This document shows positions 16,911 to 25,396 of a stretch of DNA of 64,000 nucleotides, piece after piece. The position numbers and the translations under genes were made by a program. The notes below the pieces were generated by a model. It had not been told where the DNA came from. It searched no databases and worked only from the letters and a program-made list of their open reading frames with translations. Origin of the DNA: Brevibacterium antiquum CNRZ 918 (GTDB lineage: Bacteria > Actinomycetota > Actinomycetes > Actinomycetales > Brevibacteriaceae); NCBI RefSeq assembly GCF_900169145.1, contig NZ_FXZD01000007.1, forward strand, positions 124,001 through 188,000, in the 5' to 3' direction. Within the stretch, counting starts at the first letter, position 1. Every line of letters starts with the position of its first letter.

Positions 16911-18341
16911 TCAGTTCTCGCTGCGGCCGCCGGTCTCATCGTCGTCGTCTGCACCATCGTCGGAATTCGACCCGGAGTCGGAATCGGCATCGTTCTGCGG
17001 CCCTGAGTCTCCGCCGGTTTCCGTGCCTTCGATACCTTCGGCGAGAATACGGTTCAATGCTTCGTCAAGAGTCGATTCGCTGGTCCATTCGGCATGTCGG
17101 CGTTCGGAGTAGCCCAACGGGTCGTCCAGGTCCTGCGTCGTCGGCAGAAGGTCGGGGTGGGAGAACACTTTGTCCCTGGCCTCTGTGCCTCCTTGCGTCT
17201 CGAGATACCCGAACAAGGCCGCAGCGTCGCGCAGACGCCGGGGATTGAATTCCAGGCCGACCAACGTTGAGAACGTCTTTTCGGCAGGACCTGCAGTGGC
17301 TCGGCGGCGGCGCAGTGCCTCACGGATCTGATCGCGTCCGGGAAGATGCGCAGATGCGGAATAGACGACCACGTCGACCCACCCTGCGATGACTGCGAGG
17401 AGGTTCTCCAGATTCGTCAGTGCCTTCTTCTGGTCCTCGGTGGTCGGAGGATTGAACAGACCCTGACGGATATTGTCACTGAGATCGGAGATGTTGGACG
17501 GATCGATCTGCGAGGCCATGTCCTCGATCTGTGAGGTATCGACCTTGAGTCCCTGCGCATAGCGGGTCAGTGCAGTCTCGACCTGAGCGCTGAGCCAGGG
17601 GGCACGCTCGAACAACGCGAGATGCGCGAGCTCCTGAGCGGCAAGGTAGATCCTGACCTCCGAGGCATCGACGTCGATCTCGGAGGCGAATTTCTCCACA
17701 TTGGTCTCCACGAGCACTGCGCTGTCGTGAGGCAGCAGGGGCAGTCCCACCTCGGTGCCGGTGAGAACGCTCTCCGACAATGCACCCACGGCCTGACCGA
17801 TCTGCATTGCGAACATCGAGTCGCTCATGGAGCCGAACATCGACGAGGCTCCGGCAAGGATGCCCTTCATCTCTGCTGGCACCTGAGTCTCGAGAGTCTC
17901 TGTCAGGGCAGAGGACATGTTCTCCTTGATCGGGAGAACGAACTTCTGCCACCCGGGCATGGTCTCGCTGACCCATTCCGCACGCGTGAGAGTGCGCGCC
18001 GTTCGGTTCGCCACGGACAGTTCGGTCGCCTCGGCGAGCCACAGTTCGGCAAGTCGGAAGGCGTCTGTGGTCGCCTTGGCAGATTCCTCGCCCACTGCGG
18101 GGTCGGGGGTCGGAACCGCCTTCTGCGCGATCGATATCGCCTGTGCCTGGGAATCGGTACCCTGCCCGAAGAGACCCTGCATCTGGTTCATGATGGTCGA
18201 CATCATCGCAGGATCGATCTGGAAGCCCTGCGAGCCGGCATCGCCGTCCTTGTCCTGGCCGGAGCCGGGACCGTTCGCTCCGAAGAGCATTCCGAAGATC
18301 TGTTCGAATGGATTCTGCTCGTTGTTGTTGTCATCGCTCAT
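16911..18341 (-). CDS. DUF2342 zinc-dependent metalloprotease-like protein
   Basis: A 476-residue protein of the actinobacterial DUF2342 family, whose members are annotated as zinc-dependent metalloproteases or F420-biosynthesis-associated hydrolases. The family helix appears as YLAAQELAHLALFERAPWL near residues 230-248. It is not a canonical HExxH, since the first histidine is Gln here as in relatives. The N-terminal 40 residues are Gly/Asn/Asp-rich and probably disordered, and the C-terminus is a run of Asp, Ser and Glu. It is cotranscribed with the NUDIX gene that follows and is divergent from the PDZ-Lon protease gene. Enzymatic activity for the family is not well established, so the function is uncertain. 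Confidence 0.85.
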   Translation of the reverse strand: MSDDNNNEQNPFEQIFGMLFGANGPGSGQDKDGDAGSQGFQIDPAMMSTIMNQMQGLFGQGTDSQAQAISIAQKAVPTPDPAVGEESAKATTDAFRLAELWLAEATELSVANRTARTLTRAEWVSETMPGWQKFVLPIKENMSSALTETLETQVPAEMKGILAGASSMFGSMSDSMFAMQIGQAVGALSESVLTGTEVGLPLLPHDSAVLVETNVEKFASEIDVDASEVRIYLAAQELAHLALFERAPWLSAQVETALTRYAQGLKVDTSQIEDMASQIDPSNISDLSDNIRQGLFNPPTTEDQKKALTNLENLLAVIAGWVDVVVYSASAHLPGRDQIREALRRRRATAGPAEKTFSTLVGLEFNPRRLRDAAALFGYLETQGGTEARDKVFSHPDLLPTTQDLDDPLGYSERRHAEWTSESTLDEALNRILAEGIEGTETGGDSGPQNDADSDSGSNSDDGADDDDETGGRSEN

Positions 18342-18512
18342 TTTCTCAAAGCCCCCAAGAATCGGTTTGTCTTCTACGTTAACGGTTCCGGATGTGGGAA
18401 GCTTCCCAATTCCGGGAGGTTTCGGATGATGTTCGCACCGGGCGAAAGGAGTCTGTGAAACTCACGGTCAGGTTTCAACTAGACTGGTTGGGCGGTGCAG
18501 CGAAAGGAACAC

Positions 18513-19652
18513 ATGACAGCTAATGCCCATCGGGCCGTGCCGGTGCCCGCAGCACCGACGCGTGGCGACACTCGACGACGCGTTCCACGTCTGACCACGA
18601 CTTCAGGGGTCATGACCTACATCCTCATCGCTCTTGCGATTTTGCTGCCGGTGCCATACATGTTGCAGCTGCCTGGACCGGTGTTCAACACCCTCGGTGA
18701 CTATCAGGGCAAACCCATGATCGATGTCTCCGGTGCCAAAACCTACCCGACCGATGGTCGCATCGATATGCTCACGGTGGCTGTGAGCGGCGGTCCGGGG
18801 CGTGACACCTATGCTTCGCAGGCTCTGGGCGCTCTGCTCCACGGCAAGGAGACGGTCATCCCCACCGAGGCCTATTATCCCCTTGAGACGACGCGGGAGG
18901 ACGTGGCTGCGTCCAATGCGGTGGAGATGTCATCCAGCCAGGATGTGGCCGTGGCCGCGGCGATGGGGCAGCTTGACAAGCCGTATAAGGTCCATCTTCT
19001 CGTCGGTGAGGTCGTTCCCGACTCACCCGCCGAGGCCAAACTGCGCAAGGGTGATCGGATCATTTCCGTGAACGGGAAGAAGCTGGACTCTGACCCGGCA
19101 GCTGCTCGGGTCATGAGCGAGACAGTGCAGTCCTCCGACTCCGTCGACCTCGTCGTCGAACGCGGTGACGAAGACGTCGACGTCGCAATGAAACCCGAGG
19201 CGATCGATGGACGCAATGCCATCGGCATCAGCATGAAGCAGGACTTCGAATTTCCCATCGACGTGTCATTCAACGTCGAAGGCATCGGCGGGCCCTCCGC
19301 CGGCACGATGTTCGCACTGGCGATCATTGACGAACTCACGCCTGGTGCCATGACCGATGGGAAGCACGTGGCAGGAACCGGCGAGATCGATCCTGCAGGA
19401 AATGTGGGCCCCATCGGTGGTGCCCGACAGAAGGTAGCAGCCTCTACTGCGCAGGGGGCGAAGCTCTTCCTTTCGCCCGCAGATAACTGTGCAGAGGTCA
19501 TCGAGGCTGCTGAACAGTCCAAGATCACGGTGGCGCGCATCGATACCCTCGATGATGCGCAGAACGCCGTGGAGCAGTACGCAGCCGGAGACACTTCAGA
19601 TCTCAAGAAGTGTCCAGCCGGCGGCGCCGACAACAACGAGAAAGGGCAGTAG
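18513..19652 (+). CDS. Membrane-anchored PDZ / Lon-type (S16) protease, YlbL family
   Basis: A 379-residue membrane protease. One transmembrane segment at 35-52 anchors it, a PDZ domain covers about 155-230 (VGEVVPDSPAEAKLRKGD), and an S16 Lon-type catalytic domain follows, with the serine at 262 in GGPSAGT and the lysine at 307 in GGARQKV. Members cleave substrates on the outer face of the membrane; the substrate here is unknown. The start at 18513 is chosen over the upstream GTG at 18495 because AAAGGAA stands 4-5 nt before it. The stop TAG overlaps the UPF0182 GTG by one base, indicating coupling. Confidence 0.92.
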   Translation: MTANAHRAVPVPAAPTRGDTRRRVPRLTTTSGVMTYILIALAILLPVPYMLQLPGPVFNTLGDYQGKPMIDVSGAKTYPTDGRIDMLTVAVSGGPGRDTYASQALGALLHGKETVIPTEAYYPLETTREDVAASNAVEMSSSQDVAVAAAMGQLDKPYKVHLLVGEVVPDSPAEAKLRKGDRIISVNGKKLDSDPAAARVMSETVQSSDSVDLVVERGDEDVDVAMKPEAIDGRNAIGISMKQDFEFPIDVSFNVEGIGGPSAGTMFALAIIDELTPGAMTDGKHVAGTGEIDPAGNVGPIGGARQKVAASTAQGAKLFLSPADNCAEVIEAAEQSKITVARIDTLDDAQNAVEQYAAGDTSDLKKCPAGGADNNEKGQ

Positions 19653-22600
19653 TGAGCTCTCCGTCCTCACCCACCTCCGCACGAATGCCGACGAACCGGC
19701 CCAGACGTTCGCCCCTGTTGCTCACTCTCGTGTCAGTGGCGATTCTGCTCGTCGCTTTCATCGCGTTCACGCAGGTGTACACCGAAATCCTGTGGTTCAA
19801 GCAGATCGATGCCTCGCAGGTGTTCCGCACCATGTGGTTCACGCGCGGACTGACGTTCCTAGCCGGATTCGTCGTCATGGCGGTCCCCGTGTGGCTGAGC
19901 CTGCACCTGGCTTTCCGCAATCGTCCGGTGTACGCGCCGACGACTCCGCGCCAGGAGAACCTCGATCGGTACCGTGAAGCCATCGAACCGCTGCGCAAAG
20001 TCGCGACCTTCGCGATCCCAGCGGTCGTCGGTGTCCTCAGCGGAATCACCGCGTCCGCACACTGGAACACCATCCTTCAGTGGATGAACTCGACCTCCTT
20101 CGGGTCGCAGGATGCTCAGTTCGGGATGGACAAGTCGTTCTTCGTCTTCGTCCTGCCCGGTCTGCAGCTGATCGGAGATCAGGTGGGGATGGCGGTTCTG
20201 CTGTCGCTCATTGCTGCACTTGTCGGGCATTATCTCTTCGGCGGCATCCGTCCTGGGGAGCAGAAGGGTGTCGTCCTCACGAAGACCGCCCAGTGGCAGC
20301 TGGGAATCACTGTCGGCGTCCTGATCCTCGTACAGGCAGGTCGTCTGTGGCTCGCCCGGTACGAACGACTGACGGCGACCGGTGGCATCGTGCCCGGTGT
20401 GACCTACACCGACGACAGAGCGGCGCTTCCGGCCATGGCCATCGTCGCGATCGCGGCGGTGCTTGTGGCTTTCATGTTCGTCTATACGGCTTGGAAGGGA
20501 AACTGGCGGATCTCGCTCATCGCGACTGCCACGCTCATCGTCCTCGGCGGAATCTCGATCATCGCCTATCCCGCGATGGTTCAGCAGTTCCAGGTCAGTC
20601 CTTCCCAGCAGAGCCTGGAATCCGAGTACATTCAGCACAACATCGATGCGACTCGTGACGCCTTCGACTTCAACGACATCGATGTGACTCCCTATGAGCC
20701 GAGCACGAGCGGCGAGAAGGGCGCACTGCGTGCAGACGCTGAGACCGCTGCGTCGATCCGTCTGCTCGACCCCAACCTGGTCTCGGATACGTTCCGGCAG
20801 CTGCAGCAGGTCAGGCCCTACTACTCCTTCCCCGAGCAGCTCGATGTCGATCGGTACAACATCGACGGCGATATGCGCGACACCGTGATTGCGGTCCGTG
20901 AGTTGGCCCCAAGCTCGGTGAACAACCAGAGCTGGTACAACCGTGCGATCGTCTATACCCACGGGTTTGGTGTCGTTGCCGCCAATGGCAACCAGCGCAG
21001 CCCCGATGGTGAGCCGTTGTTCATGGAGTCCGACATTCCGCCCAAGGGCGAGTTCCCGGACTACGAGCCGCGCGTGTACTTCGGTGAGAGCTCACCGGAC
21101 TACTCGATCGTCGGCGGCGAGAAGGACGCGACCCCTCGAGAGCTTGACTACCCCTCCGATGAGGACAGCGGTTCGGGCCAGGTGAATAACACGTTCAGCG
21201 GCAACGGCGGTCCATCCTTGGGCGGCCTCTTCAACCGCCTCGCCTATGCTCTGAAGTATCAGGACGAGCAGATCCTCCTCTCTGATGCAGTCAACGACGA
21301 ATCACAGATCCTCTATGAACGTCACCCACGGGAGCGCGTGCAGAAGCTGGCACCGTTCCTCAAGATAGACGGCGATCCATACCCGGCTGTCGTCGACGGC
21401 AAGATCAAATGGATCCTTGATGGTTACACGACGGCAGACGACTACCCGTATTCGACGCCTCAGCCACTGCAGGAGGCGACCGAGGACTCGGTGACGGCGA
21501 CTGCGCCCAACTCCGTGGCCACTCTTCCGGATGAAGAGGTCAACTACATCCGGAACTCGGTCAAAATCACGGTCGATGCCTACGACGGCAAGGTCGACAT
21601 GTTCCAGTGGGACAAGGAAGACCCCGTCCTCAAAACGTGGATGAAGATCTTCCCTGACCTCATCAAACCGTCTTCGGAAATGTCGGGCGACCTGATGAGC
21701 CACGTGCGGTATCCGGAGGACCTGTTCAAGGTACAGCGCGATCTGTTGACGATGTACCACGTGACTTCGGCCAGTGAGTTCTACACCGGCCAGGACTTCT
21801 GGACGCTGCCAACGGACCCGACGAAGAAGACCAGCAGTGGTCTGACTCAGCCTCCGTTCTACATGACCCTGCAGATGCCGGGTCAGAAGGTTCCGTCGTT
21901 CTCGCTGACGAGTTCCTACATTCCGGCTCGCTCCGATGAGGGCCAGGCTCGGAACAACTTGACCGGATTCCTGTCTGCGGATGCTGACGCCGGCGATTCC
22001 AAGGGCGAGGTGGCGGATGGCTACGGCAAGCTGCGACTTCTGCAGCTGCCGCGCAACACGACGGTACCCGGTCCTGGACAGGCGCAGAACAACTTCAATA
22101 CTGCCCCGGATGTGCAGCGCAGCCTGAACCTGCTGCGTCAGGGTGAGTCTGAAGTTCAGAACGGCAACCTGCTGACTCTGCCCGTCGGTGGCGGTCTGCT
22201 CTACGTTCAGCCCGTCTACGTCCGGTCTGCCGGCGACACGTCCTACCCGCTGCTCCAGCACGTGCTGGTGGCCTTCGGCGAGGACATCGGGTTCGCTCCG
22301 ACCCTGGATGAGGCTCTCGACCAGGTCTTCGGCGGCGACTCAGGCGCCAAGGCCGGTGACGCAGGCACCGAGGACAGTGGTGCAGGCGAGTCAGGCGGAT
22401 CAGGCAGCGGTGGCGACTCCGCAGCTGCGCCTGACGATCAGAACCTCAACGATGCGCTGGAAGAAGCCAAGAAGGCGATGGAGGATTCGGACGCGGCCCT
22501 CAAGGAGGGTGACTTCGAGAAGTACGGAAAGGCGCAGGATCGCCTGAAGAACGCGATTGAGGATGCGGTGGCAGCCGACCCCTCTCTCGCTAAGGACGGT

Positions 22601-22660
22601 TCAAAGGACGGAGCTTCTGCTCCGGCCAGTACCCCTGCCGCTGAGGGTGGAGACAACTGA
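19652..22660 (+). CDS. UPF0182 family large membrane protein
   Basis: A 1002-residue protein of the actinobacterial UPF0182 family, with about seven hydrophobic membrane segments in the first 330 residues (starting at LLLTLVSVAILLVAFIAF, about 21-38) and a large extracytoplasmic domain after them. The last 110 residues are Gly/Ser/Asp-rich followed by a charged helical stretch (LNDALEEAKKAMEDSDAAL), probably a coiled coil. The function of the family is unknown. The GTG start at 19652 overlaps the stop of the YlbL-like protease and is preceded by AAAGGG. The recurrent pairing with that protease in actinobacteria suggests a shared envelope role. Confidence 0.92.
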   Translation: MSSPSSPTSARMPTNRPRRSPLLLTLVSVAILLVAFIAFTQVYTEILWFKQIDASQVFRTMWFTRGLTFLAGFVVMAVPVWLSLHLAFRNRPVYAPTTPRQENLDRYREAIEPLRKVATFAIPAVVGVLSGITASAHWNTILQWMNSTSFGSQDAQFGMDKSFFVFVLPGLQLIGDQVGMAVLLSLIAALVGHYLFGGIRPGEQKGVVLTKTAQWQLGITVGVLILVQAGRLWLARYERLTATGGIVPGVTYTDDRAALPAMAIVAIAAVLVAFMFVYTAWKGNWRISLIATATLIVLGGISIIAYPAMVQQFQVSPSQQSLESEYIQHNIDATRDAFDFNDIDVTPYEPSTSGEKGALRADAETAASIRLLDPNLVSDTFRQLQQVRPYYSFPEQLDVDRYNIDGDMRDTVIAVRELAPSSVNNQSWYNRAIVYTHGFGVVAANGNQRSPDGEPLFMESDIPPKGEFPDYEPRVYFGESSPDYSIVGGEKDATPRELDYPSDEDSGSGQVNNTFSGNGGPSLGGLFNRLAYALKYQDEQILLSDAVNDESQILYERHPRERVQKLAPFLKIDGDPYPAVVDGKIKWILDGYTTADDYPYSTPQPLQEATEDSVTATAPNSVATLPDEEVNYIRNSVKITVDAYDGKVDMFQWDKEDPVLKTWMKIFPDLIKPSSEMSGDLMSHVRYPEDLFKVQRDLLTMYHVTSASEFYTGQDFWTLPTDPTKKTSSGLTQPPFYMTLQMPGQKVPSFSLTSSYIPARSDEGQARNNLTGFLSADADAGDSKGEVADGYGKLRLLQLPRNTTVPGPGQAQNNFNTAPDVQRSLNLLRQGESEVQNGNLLTLPVGGGLLYVQPVYVRSAGDTSYPLLQHVLVAFGEDIGFAPTLDEALDQVFGGDSGAKAGDAGTEDSGAGESGGSGSGGDSAAAPDDQNLNDALEEAKKAMEDSDAALKEGDFEKYGKAQDRLKNAIEDAVAADPSLAKDGSKDGASAPASTPAAEGGDN

Positions 22661-22682
22661 CGCCTGACACGGTCGACGCTGA

Positions 22683-22730
22683 ATGAGCCAGGCCCCTGGG
22701 ATCCGATCGGATCCCAGGGGCCTGGCTCAT
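22683..22730. terminator. Perfect 48-bp palindromic terminator
   Basis: Two 24-base arms are exact reverse complements of each other (each holds AGGCCCCTGGGATCC), directly after the UPF0182 stop and about 55 nt from the stop of the convergent iron-binding protein gene. It should terminate transcription from both sides. Confidence 0.85.
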
Positions 22731-22786
22731 GTGCGGGAGGTCAGTGTGCGGGTGAGCACACCCGGGCGAGCAGCCGCTCTGCCCGG

Positions 22787-23857
22787 TCAGTCAGTCAGGT
22801 ACCCTTCGAGGTCATCGACGATCTGCCCCGCTCCGATGGGACCCAATCCGAGGAACCATAGGTCGTCTTCGACCCGGAAGGCTCTGTCGTCCTCGACGGC
22901 CGGCATTCCCGCCCACTGGCTGCCGGAGAGCGCTGTGGTCTCACCGGTTGCTTCAGGGTCACCATAACTGGTGTAGAAGACATAGTCGCCACCCGCCTGG
23001 TCGAGGTTCTCCGGAGAAATCTCCACCGCAAGTTCAGCAATGTCCTGTGCCTCAGGGCGGGCGAGCCCGGCATCGTCGAGGATGACACCGATAAGGGATT
23101 TGTTGCCGTAGAGTCGCAGCCTCTCGGGCATGAAGCGCACGAGCGAGATCGTCGGGTTGCCATCGACCGCGTCGTCGAGGTCGCCGGTGGCTCTCGTGTA
23201 CCCGTTGAGCACGTCTGTTGCTTCATTTTCCATACCCAGTGCTTCGCCGACGAGCAGGAAGTTCTCCTTCCACGGGAATCCCGGCCGAATTGAGAACACC
23301 GTGGGCGCGATGGAATCGAGCTCTTCGTGGAGCGTGTCAGCACGCAGCTGGCTGCCAAGAATCAGATCCGGTTCGAGTTCGGCGATCGCCTCCAGATCGA
23401 GTTCGTTGATCGTTCCCACAGTGTCAACGTCTTTGACCCGATCAGCAAGATAGGAGGGCACCGGGTGTGCCCCCTTGGTTGTGACCATACCGACGGGCGT
23501 GATGCCCAAGGCCAGGACATCGTCGAGCTCACCGGTGTCGAGGACGACGACGCGCTTGGGCTGCTCTGCAATCTCGGTGGTGCCACTGGCATGTCTCACC
23601 GTGCGTGGAAACACTCCGGGCTTGGCATCGCTTCCCAGTTCGGCGGTCTCTTTATCGGCAGTGGCAAAGTCCTCGCCACCGGTGGCGACATCCTTCTTAC
23701 CGGTGCCCTCATCCTTGCCGTTGTCGGCGCCTGAGGTGCAGGCGCTGGTGAGTAGGAGGACGGACAATGCGGTTGCGGCCACTGTGCATCTGCTGCGGGA
23801 AGATAAGTTAATAAGGTAAGCATAACCTTTGCGCCGGGTATGTTCAGCTGCTCCCAA
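22787..23857 (-). CDS. Iron-siderophore ABC transporter substrate-binding lipoprotein
   Basis: A FecB/FepB-like periplasmic-binding lipoprotein that captures ferric siderophores outside the membrane. The lipobox LLLTSAC places the lipidated cysteine at residue 40 of the longest frame; the mature part has the family regions RTVRHASGTTEIAEQPKRVV and LEAIAELEPDLILGSQL. No permease or ATPase gene is adjacent, so it is an orphan binding protein here. The start is unresolved: ATG at 23857 places an IdeR/DtxR operator inside the coding region, while a GTG at 23782 lies just downstream of the operator but gives a signal peptide with no basic residues and no ribosome binding site. Confidence 0.9.
   Translation of the reverse strand: MGAAEHTRRKGYAYLINLSSRSRCTVAATALSVLLLTSACTSGADNGKDEGTGKKDVATGGEDFATADKETAELGSDAKPGVFPRTVRHASGTTEIAEQPKRVVVLDTGELDDVLALGITPVGMVTTKGAHPVPSYLADRVKDVDTVGTINELDLEAIAELEPDLILGSQLRADTLHEELDSIAPTVFSIRPGFPWKENFLLVGEALGMENEATDVLNGYTRATGDLDDAVDGNPTISLVRFMPERLRLYGNKSLIGVILDDAGLARPEAQDIAELAVEISPENLDQAGGDYVFYTSYGDPEATGETTALSGSQWAGMPAVEDDRAFRVEDDLWFLGLGPIGAGQIVDDLEGYLTD
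23812..23830 (-). promoter_or_regulatory. IdeR/DtxR-type iron box
   Basis: The plus-strand 19-mer TAAGGTAAGCATAACCTTT matches the actinobacterial IdeR consensus TWAGGTWAGSCTWACCTWA at 17 of 19 positions. It precedes or overlaps the start of the siderophore-binding lipoprotein, so the gene should be repressed when iron is plentiful. AGATAA at 23801-23806 could be the complement of a TTATCT -10 element. Confidence 0.8.
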
Positions 23858-23969
23858 TGCGCTGGATGGCCATATTCACGCGTGGTCCGAGGAGCTCGAT
23901 TCCCTCGGAACGCAGCAGATCCGCGGCTGTCCCTGCGTGGCAGGAAGTCAGGTCGAGGATGAATATGAA

Positions 23970-24002
23970 GAACCCCCAGCCGGTTGAACTGACTGGGGGT
24001 TC
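23970..24002 (-). terminator. Terminator of the first initiator tRNA gene
   Basis: GAACCCCCAG and CTGGGGGTTC form a 10-bp stem with a 13-nt loop. It lies 12 nt beyond the tRNA 3' end, and the minus strand continues with a T-rich stretch (TTCATATTCAT). Confidence 0.75.
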
Positions 24003-24013
24003 TGCCACTTTCG

Positions 24014-24087
24014 TGGCGGGGGGAGGATTTGAACCTCCGACCTCCGGGTTATGAGCCCGGCGAGCTACCGAACTGCTCCACCCCGCG
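24014..24087 (-). tRNA. tRNA-fMet (CAT), initiator, copy 1
   Basis: The cloverleaf is complete: acceptor CGCGGGG, D arm GAGCAGTTCGGTAGCTC, anticodon stem CCGGG/CCCGG with loop CTCATAA, and T arm GGAGG-TTCAAAT-CCTCC. Two initiator hallmarks are present: positions 1 and 72 do not pair (C1/C72), and three G-C pairs flank the anticodon loop. CCA is not encoded. The second copy lies about 360 bp upstream on the same strand. Confidence 0.95.
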
Positions 24088-24445
24088 GCGTTTGTTTACT
24101 CGGTAAATACTACGTCCTTGCAAGTCAGAAGCATAATCGGGTTGTAATCTGCGAAATGGTTCCCTGCCGGCATCGCAGCGTCAGCCCCACTGCAGAGCCT
24201 GGGTGTGAGTCGGGCGCTGCTGACGCAGGACTGCAGCGCAAGGGTCATCGGTTGGATGGAGAGGTAGTCGTCGAGCACGCGAATCATTCCGAGTGAGGAT
24301 AACTGCTTGAAAGGGGAGCGTTGAGGTGAGCAATGACGAGAGGGCCGTGGATTAAACGGCGCATGGCGTTGTGGAACGCGATCTGGTCAGATACAAAAAA
24401 TGTGCCGCGACACCGAGTGAACGACGTCGCGACACATTTACAACG
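24088..24445. other. Intergenic region between the two initiator tRNA genes
   Basis: I see no gene here. The only structure is the terminator of the upstream tRNA at 24394-24436. A short plus-strand frame over 24051-24296 overlaps the tRNA and has no family resemblance. The promoter of copy 1 presumably lies just above 24087 but no clear hexamers stand out. Confidence 0.5.
24394..24436 (-). terminator. Intrinsic terminator of the second initiator tRNA gene
   Basis: TGTGCCGCGAC (24401-24411) pairs with GTCGCGACACA (24426-24436) in an 11-bp stem with one mismatch. On the minus strand the stem is followed by six Ts, a classical Rho-independent terminator. Confidence 0.85.
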
Positions 24446-24519
24446 TGGCGGGGGAGGGATTTGAACCCTCGACCTCCGGGTTATGAGCCCGGCGAGCTAC
24501 CGAACTGCTCCACCCCGCG
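24446..24519 (-). tRNA. tRNA-fMet (CAT), initiator, copy 2
   Basis: It is identical to copy 1 except in the T stem, which reads GAGGG-TTCAAAT-CCCTC, a compensated change that keeps pairing. C1/C72 mismatch, three G-C pairs beside the anticodon loop and no encoded CCA are shared. Confidence 0.95.
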
Positions 24520-24641
24520 TCGTGTTCTCCACCCTACAGGAGCTGTTTCTTGCAGGCCAAATCGAAGTCGGGTGACGTCCGCCACATGTCCACCTGCTGC
24601 CGACCTGAGGCCCTCAGTCTGAGGGTGATCCCGGTCCAGTC

Positions 24642-24669
24642 TTGTCGATAGTTGAAATATCAACTATGA
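24642..24669 (+). promoter_or_regulatory. yceI promoter with MarR-type palindromic operator
   Basis: TTGTCG (24642-24647), a 16-nt spacer and TATGAT (24664-24669) form a plausible sigma-70 promoter. The 20-bp inverted repeat ATAGTTGA-AATA-TCAACTAT (24648-24667) fills the spacer, so a repressor bound there would block polymerase. Its TTGA/TCAA symmetry is like MarR-family sites. A further TTCAA-like half-site lies at about 24681-24692. Confidence 0.7.
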
Positions 24670-24707
24670 TGATTTTGTAATTCAATGTTCAACGAACAGG
24701 AGAAATC

Positions 24708-25256
24708 ATGATTGCTCTTCCACAGGGACTCACCGCAGGAATCTGGAACATCGACCCGGTGCATTCTGAATTCACGTTCACCGCCCGCCACGCCGGTGTC
24801 TCGAAGGTCCGCGGACACTTCGAAGACATCGCAGGCAGCGTCAACGTCGGTGATACTCTCGAAAGCAGTACGGTCACCGCTGAGGCTGACGTCGAATCGA
24901 TCACCACACGCAATCCCCAGCGCGACGGTCACCTCAAGAGCGGTGACTTCTTCGAAGCCGAGAACAACCCCAAGCTGACCTTCAAATCCACCGGGATCAA
25001 CGCCATATCCAACGATGAGTTCGAACTCGTCGGTGAACTCACCATGCGCGGCGTGACCAGGGAAGTCACCTTCGCCACCGAGTTCAGCGGAGTTGCCACC
25101 GATCCCAACGAAAACCAGGTTGCGGGCCTCTCGGCAGCTGCCACGGTCGATCGCAAGGACTTCGGCATGGAGTTCAACGCTGTCCTCGGCGGTGGCGAGC
25201 TGCTCGTCTCCAACAAGATCAAGATCGAACTAGAACTCGAACTCGTCAAGGCCTGA
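24708..25256 (+). CDS. yceI: YceI family lipocalin-like isoprenoid-binding protein
   Basis: A 182-residue protein of the YceI family, beta-barrel carriers thought to bind polyisoprenoids. The family start appears as GIWNIDPVHSEFTFTARHAG at about 11-30, with GDFFEAENNPKLTFKST near 84-100 and GELTMRGVTREVTF near 113-126. There is no signal peptide, so it is cytoplasmic like many actinobacterial members. AGGAG precedes the ATG. The gene stands alone between an upstream MarR-type operator and a downstream strong hairpin, so it is a single-gene unit likely induced by release of a MarR-like repressor, which is not encoded nearby. Confidence 0.95.
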   Translation: MIALPQGLTAGIWNIDPVHSEFTFTARHAGVSKVRGHFEDIAGSVNVGDTLESSTVTAEADVESITTRNPQRDGHLKSGDFFEAENNPKLTFKSTGINAISNDEFELVGELTMRGVTREVTFATEFSGVATDPNENQVAGLSAAATVDRKDFGMEFNAVLGGGELLVSNKIKIELELELVKA

Positions 25257-25305
25257 ACTGCCAGGCGGTGCCACAGACGTACGGGCACTGAGGCATATGC
25301 AGTGA

Positions 25306-25351
25306 ATAGGGCCGGGGCCGATCGCAGCTACGCGATCGACCCCGGCCCTAT
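25306..25351. terminator. Bidirectional terminator between yceI and the aminotransferase
   Basis: A long stem: ATAGGGCCGGGG pairs with CCCCGGCCCTAT and CGATCGC with GCGATCG, with one internal mismatch and a short loop. It lies between convergent genes. Confidence 0.85.
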
Positions 25352-25396
25352 GTGTTCTTGGCAGCTCGTTCTGTGTTCAGCACAACGCTGGTGAAG

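Noticed and set aside
24051-24296. An 81-codon frame overlapping the first initiator tRNA
   Set aside because: It overlaps a tRNA gene, has no ribosome binding site and no family resemblance.
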